A stretch of DNA of 64,000 bases, taken from contig CM073593.1 of NCBI GenBank assembly GCA_037074705.1, forward strand, positions 22,262,001-22,326,000, read 5' to 3'. This stretch comes from Zhengitettix transpicula. Lineage: Eukaryota > Arthropoda > Insecta > Orthoptera > Tetrigidae. Below, piece by piece: positions 47,509-58,305 of this stretch (position 1 is the stretch's first letter; every line of letters begins with the position of its first letter). A program made the position numbers and the translations under genes. The notes under the pieces were generated by a model. It was not told the origin of the DNA, ran no database searches, and saw nothing but the letters and a program-made list of their open reading frames with translations.

Positions 47509-48398
47509 TGTAATGCCAATTAATTAAGCCATTAATTGTTTTTAAGTAATTAAAATTGTTAGCGAATAAATTAATTGTAAGCGGCATGAGCGAGGAAAGC
47601 AACAATGAGCGGCGAGTTCTGTTTCTTTGTTGAGCAGTCGGAATGGCGATTACGCGAGCAAAAGTATAGGTAGTTGGCGGAGAAACATTGCGAGCAGCAG
47701 AACAAATAATAAAACTTGAGCAGAAACTAGACGTCGTTAATGTATTACCAGTTAAGGCTGTGAATTAATACAAAGTAAAACATTCACGGAAGTATTGCAT
47801 CGTAAATATTGAAAAGTAATAGCAGTTTTTGTCAGAATAGAACTTTCCAAAATCTTCGTGGAGAAATTGTTCCAGGAGAACATTGGTAAATTATTGTGGA
47901 GCGGAACTTGTCAAATTTTAAAGTGAAGTGTAGAATCAGTGAAAACCAAGGCCTGATATTAAAAATTAAAGTGTGTAAAAGTGTCCGAACGAGGTAAAAT
48001 TGATTGTTCTGGTACCAGACCGACGGTCCGTAAGTAACATAACATTGATAAATATGTAAACTATAATTAAATGGGTAGTCAGATTTCGTTCACTTTTCAC
48101 TTAGCTTTCTTTCATTTATCGACTCATTGATTTTAGGTAAATTTTAAACTGAATTGTTAATCAGATTATGATTTCTCTGTTAATTATCAAACCCAGTGAA
48201 GGACATGAGATAAGAGATATTAAATTTTGATTGTAATTGTTTAATTTTTTGCAAGCCACAAATTGATAATAAATTATTTTGTTTGTTAAAAATTTGATTA
48301 TTTTTTTATTTAATTAACCTAATCATTTTGATCATTACATAAATGGCTAGCACAATGTGGGGCAAATAAATTAAACGCATTAATAGTTGATTATTACA
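47509..48398 (+). repeat. LTR-A copy A7 (solo LTR)
   Basis: A clean 890-bp copy: TGTAATGCCAATTAATTAAG at the start, ...GTTGATTATTACA at the end, with ATAT at 47505-47508 and 48399-48402. GGTACCAG lies near 48011 and GTAAGT at 48030-48035, followed by GTCAGATTTCGTTC near 48077 and AAACCCAGTGAAGGAC near 48208. Near the 3' end ATTACATAAATGGC and CACAATGTGGGGCAAAT precede a last ATTACA, giving one extra sub-unit. Confidence 0.75.
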
Positions 48399-48404
48399 AT
48401 ATAT

Positions 48405-48690
48405 ATAAAGGACTTAAGGAAAATGTGACAAGCTCAAATTAATTAAATTCGTGCTCGACCGACTCGCAATTCAGGCCTTTCCTGACAAAGGTCGGCATAC
48501 GTCCTCGAAAATTTGAAATTTTCGTTTCTGTACAGCCAGTCTGAACTAACTGTTTTTGGAACGTGCGTGAGTGCATCGTTGACGACAACGTTCGCGAATT
48601 ACAAAGCATAGACGTCTTAGAAGGTAGTCGCTCCACGATGTCCAAACTTGTATTCCAAGATAAATTTGTTTTGATATTTCAATACCTTAT
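48405..48690. other. intergenic, nothing recognised
   Basis: Short spacer between LTR-A7 and the pogo relic; the 68-codon minus frame at 48439-48645 has no recognisable domain. Confidence 0.5.
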
Positions 48691-48699
48691 TTTTCTGAC

Positions 48700-49450
48700 T
48701 ATAAGACGCACATTAATTTTTAAGTAATTATTTTAAAAAATAACATTTTTACCATTTTTATTATAATATTTCAAAAACCAGTTAAAAAATATATTATTAT
48801 GTTATAAAACCTAACTGACATTTAAAATCCCTGAAAATCGTCTTCTGAACTTTCTCCTTCCTCTTTATCGTCATCGCTGTCTTCTTCATATATAAGATGG
48901 TCTTCACTGCCATCGAGAGTGTTACTTATGCCACATCTCTTGAAAGATTTAACAATAATATCTTGTCTCATTCTAGACCACGACTGTTTTATCTGCTGAC
49001 ACACTTGTTTGATTGTAGGTCGTTTTAAAACTCTCTTCGGCGTGAATTCGTGTTGGGTTTCATCTATTTGTTCCATTCCTCTCTCATATACACATTAAAT
49101 GGTTTATTTATCGAGACATCAAGATGTTGCAATTGTATTTCCCTGTATCAATTTCTCTTTCACAGAATTTTTCAAATGACTACTAAACTGATAACTCTTC
49201 TTAAATAAAGCACCTTTCCTTCTCTCCCATACTGTTAATCCATTATTTCACACCAGCTTTCGTTGGTCGCATCGGTGCACTGCTGTTGCCAGTTGAAATC
49301 CAATGTTGCCAGAAAGAGATTGGATTCTCGCGGCATCGCATCGAATATATGGCCATTTTTTAGACGGGCGGGAATTTTAAATCAAACACAGGACATTTTT
49401 ATATTAATTTCTAGTATAAGACGAATCTCAATTTTGGAGGCAATATTTTG
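48700..49450 (-). mobile_element. pogo-type DNA transposon remnant
   Basis: The remnant spans a pogo-like transposase tail (48822-49240). It has CTATAAGACGCACA near 48699 and a related TATAAGACGAATCTC near 49420, both in the same orientation. Such ATAAGACGC blocks occur at or near the ends of several animal DNA transposon families. Proper inverted termini could not be established, so the limits are approximate. Confidence 0.5.
48822..49240 (-). pseudogene. pogo/Tigger-like transposase C-terminal relic
   Basis: The minus strand reads KNSVKEKLIQGNTIATS, LQHLDVSINKPFNVYMREEW (49134-49080), stop, then in a shifted frame PTIKQVCQQIKQSWSRM, IIVKSFKRCGISNTLDGSED, ending in the acidic DDDKEEGESSEDDFQGF. 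In pogo-type DDE transposases LQPLDVSINKPF...W lies close after the last catalytic residue, and the (V)C.W...AW..I....I..SFKKCGI.NALDG.ED helices end the protein. The last 84 codons are the best kept coding stretch in the window. The catalytic core and DNA-binding domain are missing. Confidence 0.7.
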
Positions 49451-49454
49451 AAGA

Positions 49455-50300
49455 AAAAAATAAAATACGATACGTAACCTTCTAGCGGAAATTTTCAAAA
49501 CTAACTACTAGAACCCCACTCCCTAATACTCATAGGCCGCTACTTCACTCTGAAAATTAAAATTCTGTCGCGAGTACTGCGTCAACCTTTTTCCTATTCA
49601 CGAGCATTTATCCCCAATGCCTATTTCCATCTTAAGTTCTCATGAGCTCCACTATTAAGGTTCGTGAAATGTCTTTTGTGACCGCATTTTTTTAGGATCA
49701 TAAAATATTTAACGGGATCAACTCTGATGCCGATCGCGAGTGAGAATAACAATAGCTAGAACATAATATAAGGCGGTTGTTCAGTATGCATTGCATTACG
49801 CGGTATGCTCTTAGACTCCAGACCAGATATCTCGAACAGCTCCCACATCTCAGCCAACGAATTACACAGGGGAAGCACGGCGCCAATAATTGGATATCGA
49901 ACTCTGGAGATGGCGTGAGACAGAGCGACACTGCCTTGCCGAGACTGCCTTAATACAAACGGCGGGCGCCATTTTCACCCAGCTAATTGCCGAACGATAA
50001 CGACGGGGACCCAATATTTCTAAAAGCCTTTCAAGTTGTTGACATTAACAGTATAAATGCATTGTAAAAATCTGTTGTTTGTGTTTTCCGGTCCTTACGA
50101 GATTTATGTTGTTTTCATGTCCCTGAAAATTACGCTATATTAGAACATTATTTCAAAACAAACGACCCGCATTTAAAACTCATTTATGCAACCCTGGAGC
50201 CCAAAATAAAATCACAATAATGTGTGTGCATGAGGACTAAGTTTAAATGTAACTACCATTAGCTTGAGCTTCAATCCTTTAGACGAGCCCTTCGTTAGTT
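49455..50300. other. intergenic, no gene recognised
   Basis: Contains a GC-richer segment at about 49690-50010 with GCGAGTGAGAATAAC and CGGCGGGCGCCATTTT. It has no supported frame, and no repeated copy in the window was noticed. Confidence 0.45.
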
Positions 50301-50301
50301 C

Positions 50302-50390
50302 TTGAGAAGACGGCAGATTTGAACTAGAATCCGTAATTACGATACAGCGTAGGCTTTACCGATGTTACACCACTGATCTAACATTAACAA
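50302..50390 (-). mobile_element. decayed tRNA-derived SINE-like segment
   Basis: On the minus strand TTAGATCAGTGGTGTAACA (A-box-like, 50363-50381) is followed about 45 bases later by ATTCTAGTTCAAATCTGCC (B-box-like; AGTTCAAATCT, 50315-50325). Spacing and order fit a tRNA-derived promoter, but both boxes deviate from consensus and the acceptor stem is not evident. Confidence 0.4.
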
Positions 50391-51695
50391 AAAATCAGGC
50401 CCTAGTCTCAAAAAGTTACGTAACAGATTGTTTATATGACGGCAAAAAATACACTCGTCTTGATAATCGTGAAATTTCAATGATTCGAATACGCTTAAAT
50501 GAAATTTAGTAGCAACTTCTTGCAAACGAGAGACAAATATGAACGACAACTCCTTTCTGCGATTAATATTTAATAATTAGACTCATATGAAAAATGAAGT
50601 TTCACTCAACATTATTTATGAGCCTCAAAATCCTGATCAAATACTCGACCTGGAGATTAACGAAAATGAGATTGTTTTCGGTTTGGAAGATTTGTGCTGT
50701 AGAGGAATTTCATGCAACACTTTTTCTTTTGATATTTCCATAAATCACTGAAGTTCGTTAGGATGGACGGCTGGCCGATGTGAAGTGCTGCTCCTGGATC
50801 TCTCTCGTGGTGAGGATCGTGACCTTTGTTGACGTTGAAACAGGTACGTACTTTAAAATCCTTGGTGCTTAATCTCGTCTTCGTCATAGACGTGTGAAAG
50901 AAAAAGTGTTTATGCTTCGACAAGGTAAACAGATATTATAAAAAGTCACTCATTCGTTGCACTCGTCCTCAACTCGCAATTCCTTTCAATCGCTAAAACA
51001 CTCCAACTCAGAGAGTCTTGCATTTTTTTTATAATCCGTTTTAATTTTTTATAAATTCCGCTTTGTCGGACCTCTGACCATCATTGTTGGGAATCGAATC
51101 AGCTGCGATCCTTGAATCAAGAGATGCGCACATCTGAAGAGTTCAGCGAACTTAAACTCTCAAACGCTAAAATCCAAATTAATGCCGTCTAGCGACCTTT
51201 AAGCAACTGTAATATTCTCGTCCGCAAACGGTCACTTTATACTCGTTAAATTACAAAGTTTCACAAATAACATCTACCTGATCACTTGCCGAATTAGCTT
51301 AAATAATGTTAACATTGACCGTGATGCTTCTGATTAATTTGCCAATTAATATTTAATATAAATAAAAAATATGCATTCACTGAAATACAATAAACCATAA
51401 AGTAATGAGAGCCCACTACACTTGCAACACAGGTTCAACCACGTGTTCATCCGACATGTGATGGATGTGATTTGATAATCTAAAATTGGACTAATAGTCC
51501 GGTGGCATATAGATAATTGTATTATCTTAAACACACATTACTTATTATATAAATATAGTCACAATTACAATATCATTTACCGGTTAACAGTAAATAATCC
51601 ACAGATACCTCAGCATATCTTGAGGAAGATTTCATCAAATTCTTGCAGAACTCAAAATACTATTTTAATCCAAACAATAATAATTACAGCAATAA
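50391..51695. other. intergenic; one weak exon candidate inside
   Basis: Apart from the exon candidate at 50762-50843, no frame with recognisable features was found. AT-rich for most of its length. Confidence 0.45.
50762..50843 (+). CDS. possible internal exon, unidentified
   Basis: An 82-bp open stretch flanked by AG (GTTCGTTAG|G) and a donor-like CAG|GTACGT. The frame open throughout gives DGRLADVKCCSWISLVV and RIVTFVDVETG. It is GC-richer than its flanks. Lys-Cys-Cys followed by a hydrophobic run is seen in some small insect membrane proteins, but this is only a loose resemblance. The upstream pyrimidine tract is poor. The minus strand is open too, so chance cannot be excluded. Confidence 0.15.
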
Positions 51696-51699
51696 TAAA

Positions 51700-51938
51700 C
51701 TTGACGTGTTCCCAAGCAGCAGATATATATGGTATAACAAGCAAAATGGTAGAAGAGTGTGCCGATTCCATCGCATTTCCACTTCAATTCATATTTAACG
51801 AATGTATTGAAACTGCAATATTTCTCGATGCACTGAAAATCGCGAACGTATTCCGCTTTTTAAAGAAATGTTCATTTCCCGACGTATCAAATTATAGTCT
51901 CATTTCTCTGCTTCCTATTTTTTCCAAAATTTCCTAAA
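51700..51938 (+). pseudogene. LINE reverse transcriptase fragment (fingers region)
   Basis: The plus frame 51620-51937 contains YGITSKMVEECADSIAFPLQ, FIFNECIETAIF, DALKIANVFRFLKKC and SNYSLISLLPIFSKI. This matches the start of the reverse transcriptase in Jockey/CR1-like LINEs (DGI....lK.ca..ia.PL..iFN.sl..G.FP..WK.A.V.PifKkG....NYRPIS.LP..sKi). Some usual residues are altered (for example the Arg of NYRPIS to Ser-Leu). It stops right after FSKIS at 51937. Catalytic boxes are not included. Confidence 0.7.
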
Positions 51939-51954
51939 AAATAATTCAGCAATA

Positions 51955-52290
51955 ATTGAACAAATAAAATATTTTAATGCATAAGAAAGATAGGCAATTC
52001 AGACAAAAAAATGATATAAAAATTCCACACAACGTTTCTGGGATCCTTTCGTCAGATGCGAAGAAGAGCCTAGAGCGACACAACTGGACTTGTCTGTTGA
52101 AAAAACTCAAAAGCGACGAAAACGCAACTACAATGGGAGGGTTAGCGTAACAATACGGGAGCAACGACAATGGAAAACAGAAGGTTTAGCGTAATAATAA
52201 GGGATCATAACAATTATTGAGTTTCATTGTACCTGCTTGTACTTTAATAGCTGTGATGTTAGATTTAATGTGAAGCATCTCTGAAATGAT
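51955..52290 (-). mobile_element. PLE-1 3' part, copy 2
   Basis: Minus strand: the C-terminal block IISEMLHIKSNITAIKVQ (to 52186), then the untranslated 3' region with GCTCTTCTTCGCATCTGACG, AAAGGATCCCAGAAACG and TTGTGTGGAATTTTTATATC, ending near 51960. It matches 17765-18260. A plausible relative of the PLE-1 hammerhead-like box (CTGACGAAAGGATCCC) is shortened here. Confidence 0.6.
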
Positions 52291-52299
52291 CCCTTTAGT

Positions 52300-52675
52300 A
52301 TTACTCGTTGGTAGACGTTGATGGTCGTCCAGAGCGCGGTTCTCGGCCTCTTTCAACTCATTGTACCACTTATAAACTTTTTTTTGTGCCATAGTTTGAT
52401 CACCTTCCGCAACATTTTCAACGTGTCCGCACAAGAATATTCGTTCCGCAAACAAAATTTGCTCAACAAAATCACCCATTGCAAAAATCGAAAAATTCAC
52501 TTTTGGTTGTTCACAAAAACACGTGTAACTCGGAGATAATTAAACCTTTTAACAAACAGACGCTTGGCAAATATTATAGACAGTCCTACCAACCTAGGAA
52601 AAAAATTACCTGCCTTCCTAATACCCGGGAGTTTTAAATGACAATTCCACCATACTTTTTGATCACAGTGGTATG
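52300..52675 (-). pseudogene. mariner 5' end and N-terminal transposase relic
   Basis: The minus frame 52186-52500 begins FVEQILFAERIFLCGHV and continues KKVYKWYNELKEAENRALDD, which follows the second helix-turn-helix of mariner transposases (R.nVyrWyk.FkeGre.v.Dd.R.GRPsts), here HQRLPTSNT. Upstream, at 52660-52640 on the minus strand, CAAAAAGTATGGTGGAATTG resembles a mariner inverted terminal repeat, and GTTTTTGTGAACAACC precedes the start as in mariner leaders. The frame then runs directly into the PLE-1 C-terminus, so the catalytic domain is gone. Confidence 0.6.
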
Positions 52676-52679
52676 TCAT

Positions 52680-53645
52680 GATTCCTCACGAAGAATATAT
52701 TTTGTGAGATACATTTTCCTGTTATCACTACGGAAAGCGGAAAATAGTTGAAGGCAGTTACTTCTATTATTACGATCTGAATTAGTAATTGTTGACAACA
52801 AGAAAATTGTCAGAAACGATCACGTTTTCTTATAAACCGGTCACCAAATTGAAACGCATTTTCCACCTTACAAAATATTTACAAGCAAATTGCTTGTATC
52901 ATCTCACGCGATAGGTTCGAATTTACTTCGAGCGCAACATTTGCGAGTTGACGCTGACACACACACGCACATCCGTCAAGGCTAACTTACTTTCTCTCGC
53001 AATAATGCGGGTGCAATATAAATCCTACCACTACGGAAATCCTCATGACCTGTCCAGGTGATGGAGTGCGCTCCAGAAAGAGCCGGAAAAGAGAAGAATG
53101 TGAGAAGTAATGAAATTCCATATGATGCGTACTGCCGTTCATCTACTTTGAAACTTTGAGATCTTAAAGACACTACACAAGAAATAAAATGATTTAATCT
53201 ACGAGAATCTACTGAGATTGTTAAAAAGAATTTAAGGAAAACAAAAGCCCTATAAGGAAGAATAATTTATTTTTGGTTGGAAATTCTCAGCAAATATAAA
53301 TTTGAATCAGAAGCGTAATGGAAAACAAAAATAGTAAATTATAAGTTGTATTCTTGTGAAATTCATCAATTGTGCTTTTAGTATTTTTATGGACCCTTAC
53401 AACAATTACGGTCTATGTTTTCACTAAATTCTATACGAGTATGTGTCATCACAGAGGTTATTAGTTTACTGCACCGCTTTACAAGCTATAGAGAAAAATG
53501 TTGTATAAATAGTATAAATATAAAACATGCCTTCTTATATTTAATGTAAATAGTCAATTACAGAAACTGTATGATGCTCGGTAAATAAATCTTTAGTTAC
53601 GAATATAGTACGACAAAAATACGAAAATAGTCGTATAATTTGTAA
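52680..53645. other. intergenic; one weak exon candidate inside
   Basis: AT-rich flanks around a GC-richer patch at 52985-53166. No repeat shared in the window was noticed. Confidence 0.45.
52985..53166 (-). CDS. possible exon, unidentified
   Basis: On the minus strand a 63-codon frame reads VDERQYASYGISLLLTFF, then FPALSGAHS and IYIAPALLREK, and runs into a donor-like AAA|GTAAGT at 52989-52984. The YGISLLLTFFSFPALSGA run is hydrophobic and could span a membrane. I do not recognise the family. No convincing acceptor was fixed, so this may be chance. Confidence 0.15.
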
Positions 53646-53648
53646 TCT

Positions 53649-54110
53649 TCTAGATAATAAAAAAGGATGTATATTTGTATGTATGTATGTATTTTAGTTA
53701 ATTTCTATATAGATTTAAACACGTGGACAGATTACAACGAAAATCAGTATTCTTCAGAACACGAGAAACGCTACTTCGGAGGTGAGAAACCCCTAGCATA
53801 AAGGTGGAAAGAATTATAATTAAAAAATGTGATCATTTTGTGTTAAATTACTGCGCTCCAAGAGACCGTGGCGTCACAGAACACACGAGAGAGAGACTTT
53901 ACTGAGCAACAACAAATTAGTAACACATTTCGTAACGAAATAAAGCAGAAATATTTTGATTGAATAAAAAGTATAATTATAACCGGTAATACACCATCGA
54001 GTGATAATAAAAAAATACAACATACTTTACCATCCTTGCGGAAAATGCAAGTTAATTTTCGTGCCATATGAGTGACCACAATACACGGGCAACGCCGGGC
54101 ACCCAGCTAG
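53649..54110 (+). mobile_element. non-autonomous Helitron, family B copy 3, internally deleted
   Basis: Plus-strand copy starting TCTAGATAATAAAAAAGG (with TC at 53646 as an alternative start that gives a cleaner A before it) and ending GGGCAACGCCGGGCACCCAG, CTAG|T at 54110. It keeps the family's CACGTGGACAGATT and AAAGGTGGAAAG blocks but lacks the ~300-bp interior segment of the copies at 13095 and 19313. A 78-codon minus frame (53843-54079) is incidental. Confidence 0.8.
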
Positions 54111-55167
54111 TTAAGTAATAAATAATCAAGAAATGAAAGGAGAGACAAAAAATCTAGATTGTTGAAACTATACAACTGCAAAACACTAAATCAGTGAATT
54201 ACTTTTGTGCCACCACACGATTAAGTGTTCCTTTGATAGAGTGATGAGCTGTAGTCGTCTCCCTCACGTGATTACGTTGGCTACGGGTATATACGTAATG
54301 TTAATTAGGACAAATAATTAATTATGTACAAATTGGTTTCCTTTCCTAGAATTTTCTGTATTTATAGTTGATCAGTTCAAGCAATTTAGTTAGTGGAGGC
54401 TTTATCACAAATGTATCCGAAATAAAATTAATATTTCCTTTAAATAATTGAAAAATTTACATTGATTGGTATTAATTTCTATTAAATCATATCTGTACAT
54501 GACTAAACATGTGATTCCAGCTTATTATTATTATTTAAATTGAACGATTCCTGAATTAACAATAGGCCTTTCTTAACTCTCGTTAACAACTCATTCTAAA
54601 TTAATTAATTAATTAATTTGAAATAGAATAGATGAATTGATTAATCATGCCTATGTTAATCAATATAAGCAGGTTTGAACATATAAATTTTATATTTGAA
54701 CAAAAGTAGACTATTATGACGTATAACCGAAAGTTTTTTCGACTACTAAATTAAATAAACGCTTGAAACAATATAAATTTGTGAAAATGTATATTTATTT
54801 ATTTTTAAGCGCTGACCTCTATTTACTTTCATTGTGACTGTGAAAGAAGAAAGGCGAAGGCGAATTATCGGACATGTATGATCAAAATTGGCGTTTTCTA
54901 ATTACCTATTCCAATTCATAATTTACATATTTTTATTGTATTCAAGACTCTTCTTTTGGACGATTGGTTTATCATTATTCGATTACGAGGCTCGAAAATC
55001 AGTTTCATACGCTTTTAACAAACAAAATAATTGAATTTAAACCTTTATATTTATAATATACTATGTTTTATATGTTATATAATATTCGAACTTATTTATA
55101 AAAATTTTGTGACTTTTCTTTAAACATAAAATTTCCTAGTCTTCAAAGGTTTCGTATATATTTATTA
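54111..55167. other. intergenic, nothing recognised
   Basis: Strongly AT-rich, with a TTAA-repeat tract near 54598-54620. No frame or shared repeat. Confidence 0.55.
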
Positions 55168-56687
55168 CTAGCTGGGTGCCCGGCGTTGCCCCGAGATGTC
55201 ATTTATCCATAACCCTTGATTTTACTCCAGTCTAGGTTGCCTTTGCGTTCTTTAGTGTAACGAACCTCGACCACCAACCCTAAACGTGTTCTCTTCCCAT
55301 ACCGAAGAGGGTTGAATTCATTGACCCCGAAATAGTTTCATTCGATGAATTTATCGCCTTTTGAACATGTTCGCAAATTTCCACCGCCGCTACTGTGAGT
55401 TAAACAAAAAGTATTTATTCCTCGCAAAAATCGGCCGGTTACATTGTTTTAAAATTTCTACCCCAGCCCGCCGAACCCCGAGCGTCACCCAGTTTGTCAC
55501 AATGAAACTCAGCGACATCCATAACTCCAGAATTGACTCAGATCTCGGTCTATTCACGTTATCTATATATTGTAACGCTCCACCAAACCCCATCCCTAAG
55601 CGTGTTCCCCACCAATGCCTGTTGAAATTATACACGGAGAATATCTACCGAAATATTATGAATTTAATTGATACTGAAAAATGTTTATTGGATGCAAATG
55701 TCGGCCGATCAACACGTTTAAAAATTTCCTCCTCGGTTAACCCCCACCTGTGTGGTTAACTGGGGGTTAACTGCAAGTTGAATGTCATAATTAATCTCAG
55801 CGACATCCATAACCCCGCGTTTGACACCAATCTACTTTTGTTGCGTTATTTTTATGTAATACAACTCCACCGTACCCTTCTTGGTTTTCTCCTCCCAAGC
55901 CGATAGGGGTAGTAGTTATATACACAGAATATATTAAAAAATATTGACCTAGAAAAATATTTATTCGACGCAAATAATTGCAGGCTAACATTTTTGAACA
56001 TTTCTATCCCCGCCCGCGTCCTTTCAGCCCCCCTCCCTCACCACAGCGAGTTACCCAGTTTGCCATAAATAAATTCAGCGACATCAATAACCGTGGTTTT
56101 GACTCTAATCACGATTGTATTCACGTTATTTTATTGTAACGCACCTCCAACCCCACCCCTAATGGTACGTATTTCACATGCAGTAAGGGGTTGACTTTTA
56201 CACAGATAACTTCGGTAGAAACACTATAAATCTCTTTGACTCCTAAAATATTTATCCAACTCAAAAATCGGGTGTTTTAGCATGTTTGAATATATCCCCC
56301 CCGGTCCACTCCCAACCGCGATCCCCTCTCAAGCCGAAAGGGGTTGAAATTTTACACACGAAACATCCCCGACAATTATTTATTCCATGCAAATATCGAC
56401 AGTTTAACATGTTTGAAAATTTCATAACCCGCCCCAGGGGGTTAAATATCCAATTGAATGAAATTAAACTCAGCTACATCCATAATCCTGAATTTGACAC
56501 AAATTTCTGTTGTATTCGCGTTATTTTCTTATACGCCCCCCCCTTCCCCGGAAGTGTGTTCCTTTGCCATGCTGTAAGGGATTGAAATTGTACTCAGATA
56601 ACAGAGGTATAAACACTAACAATTTACTTCATCGGTGTAGATTTGTATAAGGAGCATACATACGAACACTCTACTTTATTTATTAGA
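55168..56687 (-). mobile_element. complete non-autonomous Helitron, family A copy 5
   Basis: A 1520-bp element with both ends on the minus strand: A|TCTAATAAATAAAGTAG at 56687, then GTTCGTATGTATGCTCC, and GGCAACGCCGGGCACCCAG with CTAG|T at 55168. It inserted between A and T. It holds about five ~280-bp modules (CATCCATAAC-type phrases on this strand near 55208, 55515, 55800, 56078 and 56478). There is no helicase gene. Frames at 55361-55759, 55797-55991 and 56286-56585 repeat module sequence and are incidental. Confidence 0.8.
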
Positions 56688-57456
56688 TAACCGTAAAGAA
56701 TTCCCATTCGACATTAGTTTACTGTGAATTAGGTAATTATCTGGAATTATTTCCTAAGTGTTCAGAATTTAAAAATTTGATTATTAAAGATATAATATTT
56801 AATGAATGTAAGCTGTAACATAGTCTGAAGGTAACGGTAGAGAATGACCGGAGAAAAGTCAACATCGAAATATCTGAACCTGGTGCTTAACCGCAAAAAA
56901 TTTATGAAAGATATAATATTTAATTTTTAGAAACAATTTGTGCGTCTCATTAGAATATTTTCCGTTGTCTATATGTCAAAGTACATAAAATTATTTTAAT
57001 ATCTGACTTCACACTATTTTGAACTCTATAGATAATTGAAAATTTTTAATTGTTTTAATACTGGGTTTCACAATGTATGGTGAATGACCTGTCAATTCTT
57101 TCCTATTCGTTGCTTGCCCTTTTGACATTAACAACAACGCTCTTAGAAGCTCTTTAAAATGTCTTTCGGTCTTCTCGTTTCAATATTTCAAAGTTTTGTT
57201 TTATTTTTCTACAAACGTATGCAATATTTCAATGACTTATCATCGAGTTGAATTTTATGACCTTTCATACAAATCGTTTGAGATGGTGGAACAATACTTA
57301 AGCTATATAATCCAATAAAATTGTAACAAATCAAAAAATTAAAATTGGCGTAATTAACGAGTTTATTCTATATTTCCAATTTATTTAGCCGTTTATCATT
57401 GTTACTGGAATTAAAGAACGTAAGGTAATAATATGAAGCAGTACTGTTGGTTTCAG
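56688..57456. other. intergenic, nothing recognised
   Basis: AT-rich spacer with no supported frame and no shared repeat noticed. Confidence 0.5.
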
Positions 57457-57636
57457 GCTTTAAGATAAGCGGAGTTTAAATGAGGACCTTAAATCATCTG
57501 AGAGGGAGGGAGCACCGTGTCCTCCTGCAGCAGGCGTTGACGAATTGCGAGTCTTGGTCCTTGTTCGCAAAATTTAAGGCAGTAAAGATGAAGTACTTCT
57601 GTGGCAAGCAAGTTCCGGCCGCTGGGAAGACGTACG
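57457..57636 (+). CDS. possible host exon, unidentified
   Basis: A GC-richer block in AT-rich surroundings, preceded by an acceptor-like TTGGTTTCAG|G and ended by a strong donor TACG|GTAAGT (57637-57642). A frame opens at ATG 57480 (MRTLNHLRGREHRVLLQQAL) and stays open to the donor through MKYFCGKQVPAAGKTYG, whose own Met at 57588 is an alternative start. It could be a first coding exon with 5' leader. I do not recognise the protein, and no downstream exon was identified in the window. It is the most exon-like stretch here, but it is still weak. Confidence 0.25.
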
Positions 57637-57831
57637 GTAAGTTTATATTCGAAACAGGCAACAGCAATTACAGAACAGTAAAATTGCTTTAAGTTTCTTC
57701 TAATTGCTACGAAACCTTACAAAAAGACAATGAAATATATCTGTGTTCTTATCGGTCGTCTATGTGATATGAAAATAACTATATTTTAATTTCTTGCTGT
57801 TTGGACTAAATGTTTCTGATTTATAGTCTGT

Positions 57832-58084
57832 AACCCCTCTCCCGTCATCGGAAGGTCGTGGGAGAAGCACCAAACCAGATGCAGTATTTTCTATGGTTTG
57901 TCCTGCATCACTTTTAGGCCAATGCCGGATAGGATACTTAAACTACAGTCCTGGGACCCTAGTTAACCCTTGGATACCTTCCTCTAACCTTCCGCATCCC
58001 CCTTTTAAAATCCCTTTCTATGTTATCAAAGGGGAGTTGCCACCACGTGGATTACCCTCATGTAGCCTGTTACTAAAAAAAAGA
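57832..58084 (+). mobile_element. element D retroposon, copy 4, 5'-truncated
   Basis: The 3' half of element D, starting at CCTCTCCCGTCATCGGAAGG and ending CTCATGTAGCCTGTTACT followed by an A-run. 5' truncation is typical of LINE-mediated retroposition. It matches 12645-12892. A 70-codon frame (57893-58105) is part of the repeat and runs through the tail. Confidence 0.65.
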
Positions 58085-58305
58085 CCAATGGTAGTTTGTT
58101 CCTGAAAAGGGTTCTTCGAAGTTTCTCTTTTCTTCTAATCGTTTTCCATTCAAATATTTTCGTTATTTGCGTGAAAATAACTCTACTATTATATACTACT
58201 ATATTAATGTGTATTGAATCATTGTTCGTAATCTGCGCTTCTCTCATTTTTATTGGTTCATCATAGATCATTGAAAATCAAAGATTGAAGCCTTTCCCGG
58301 TGCAG

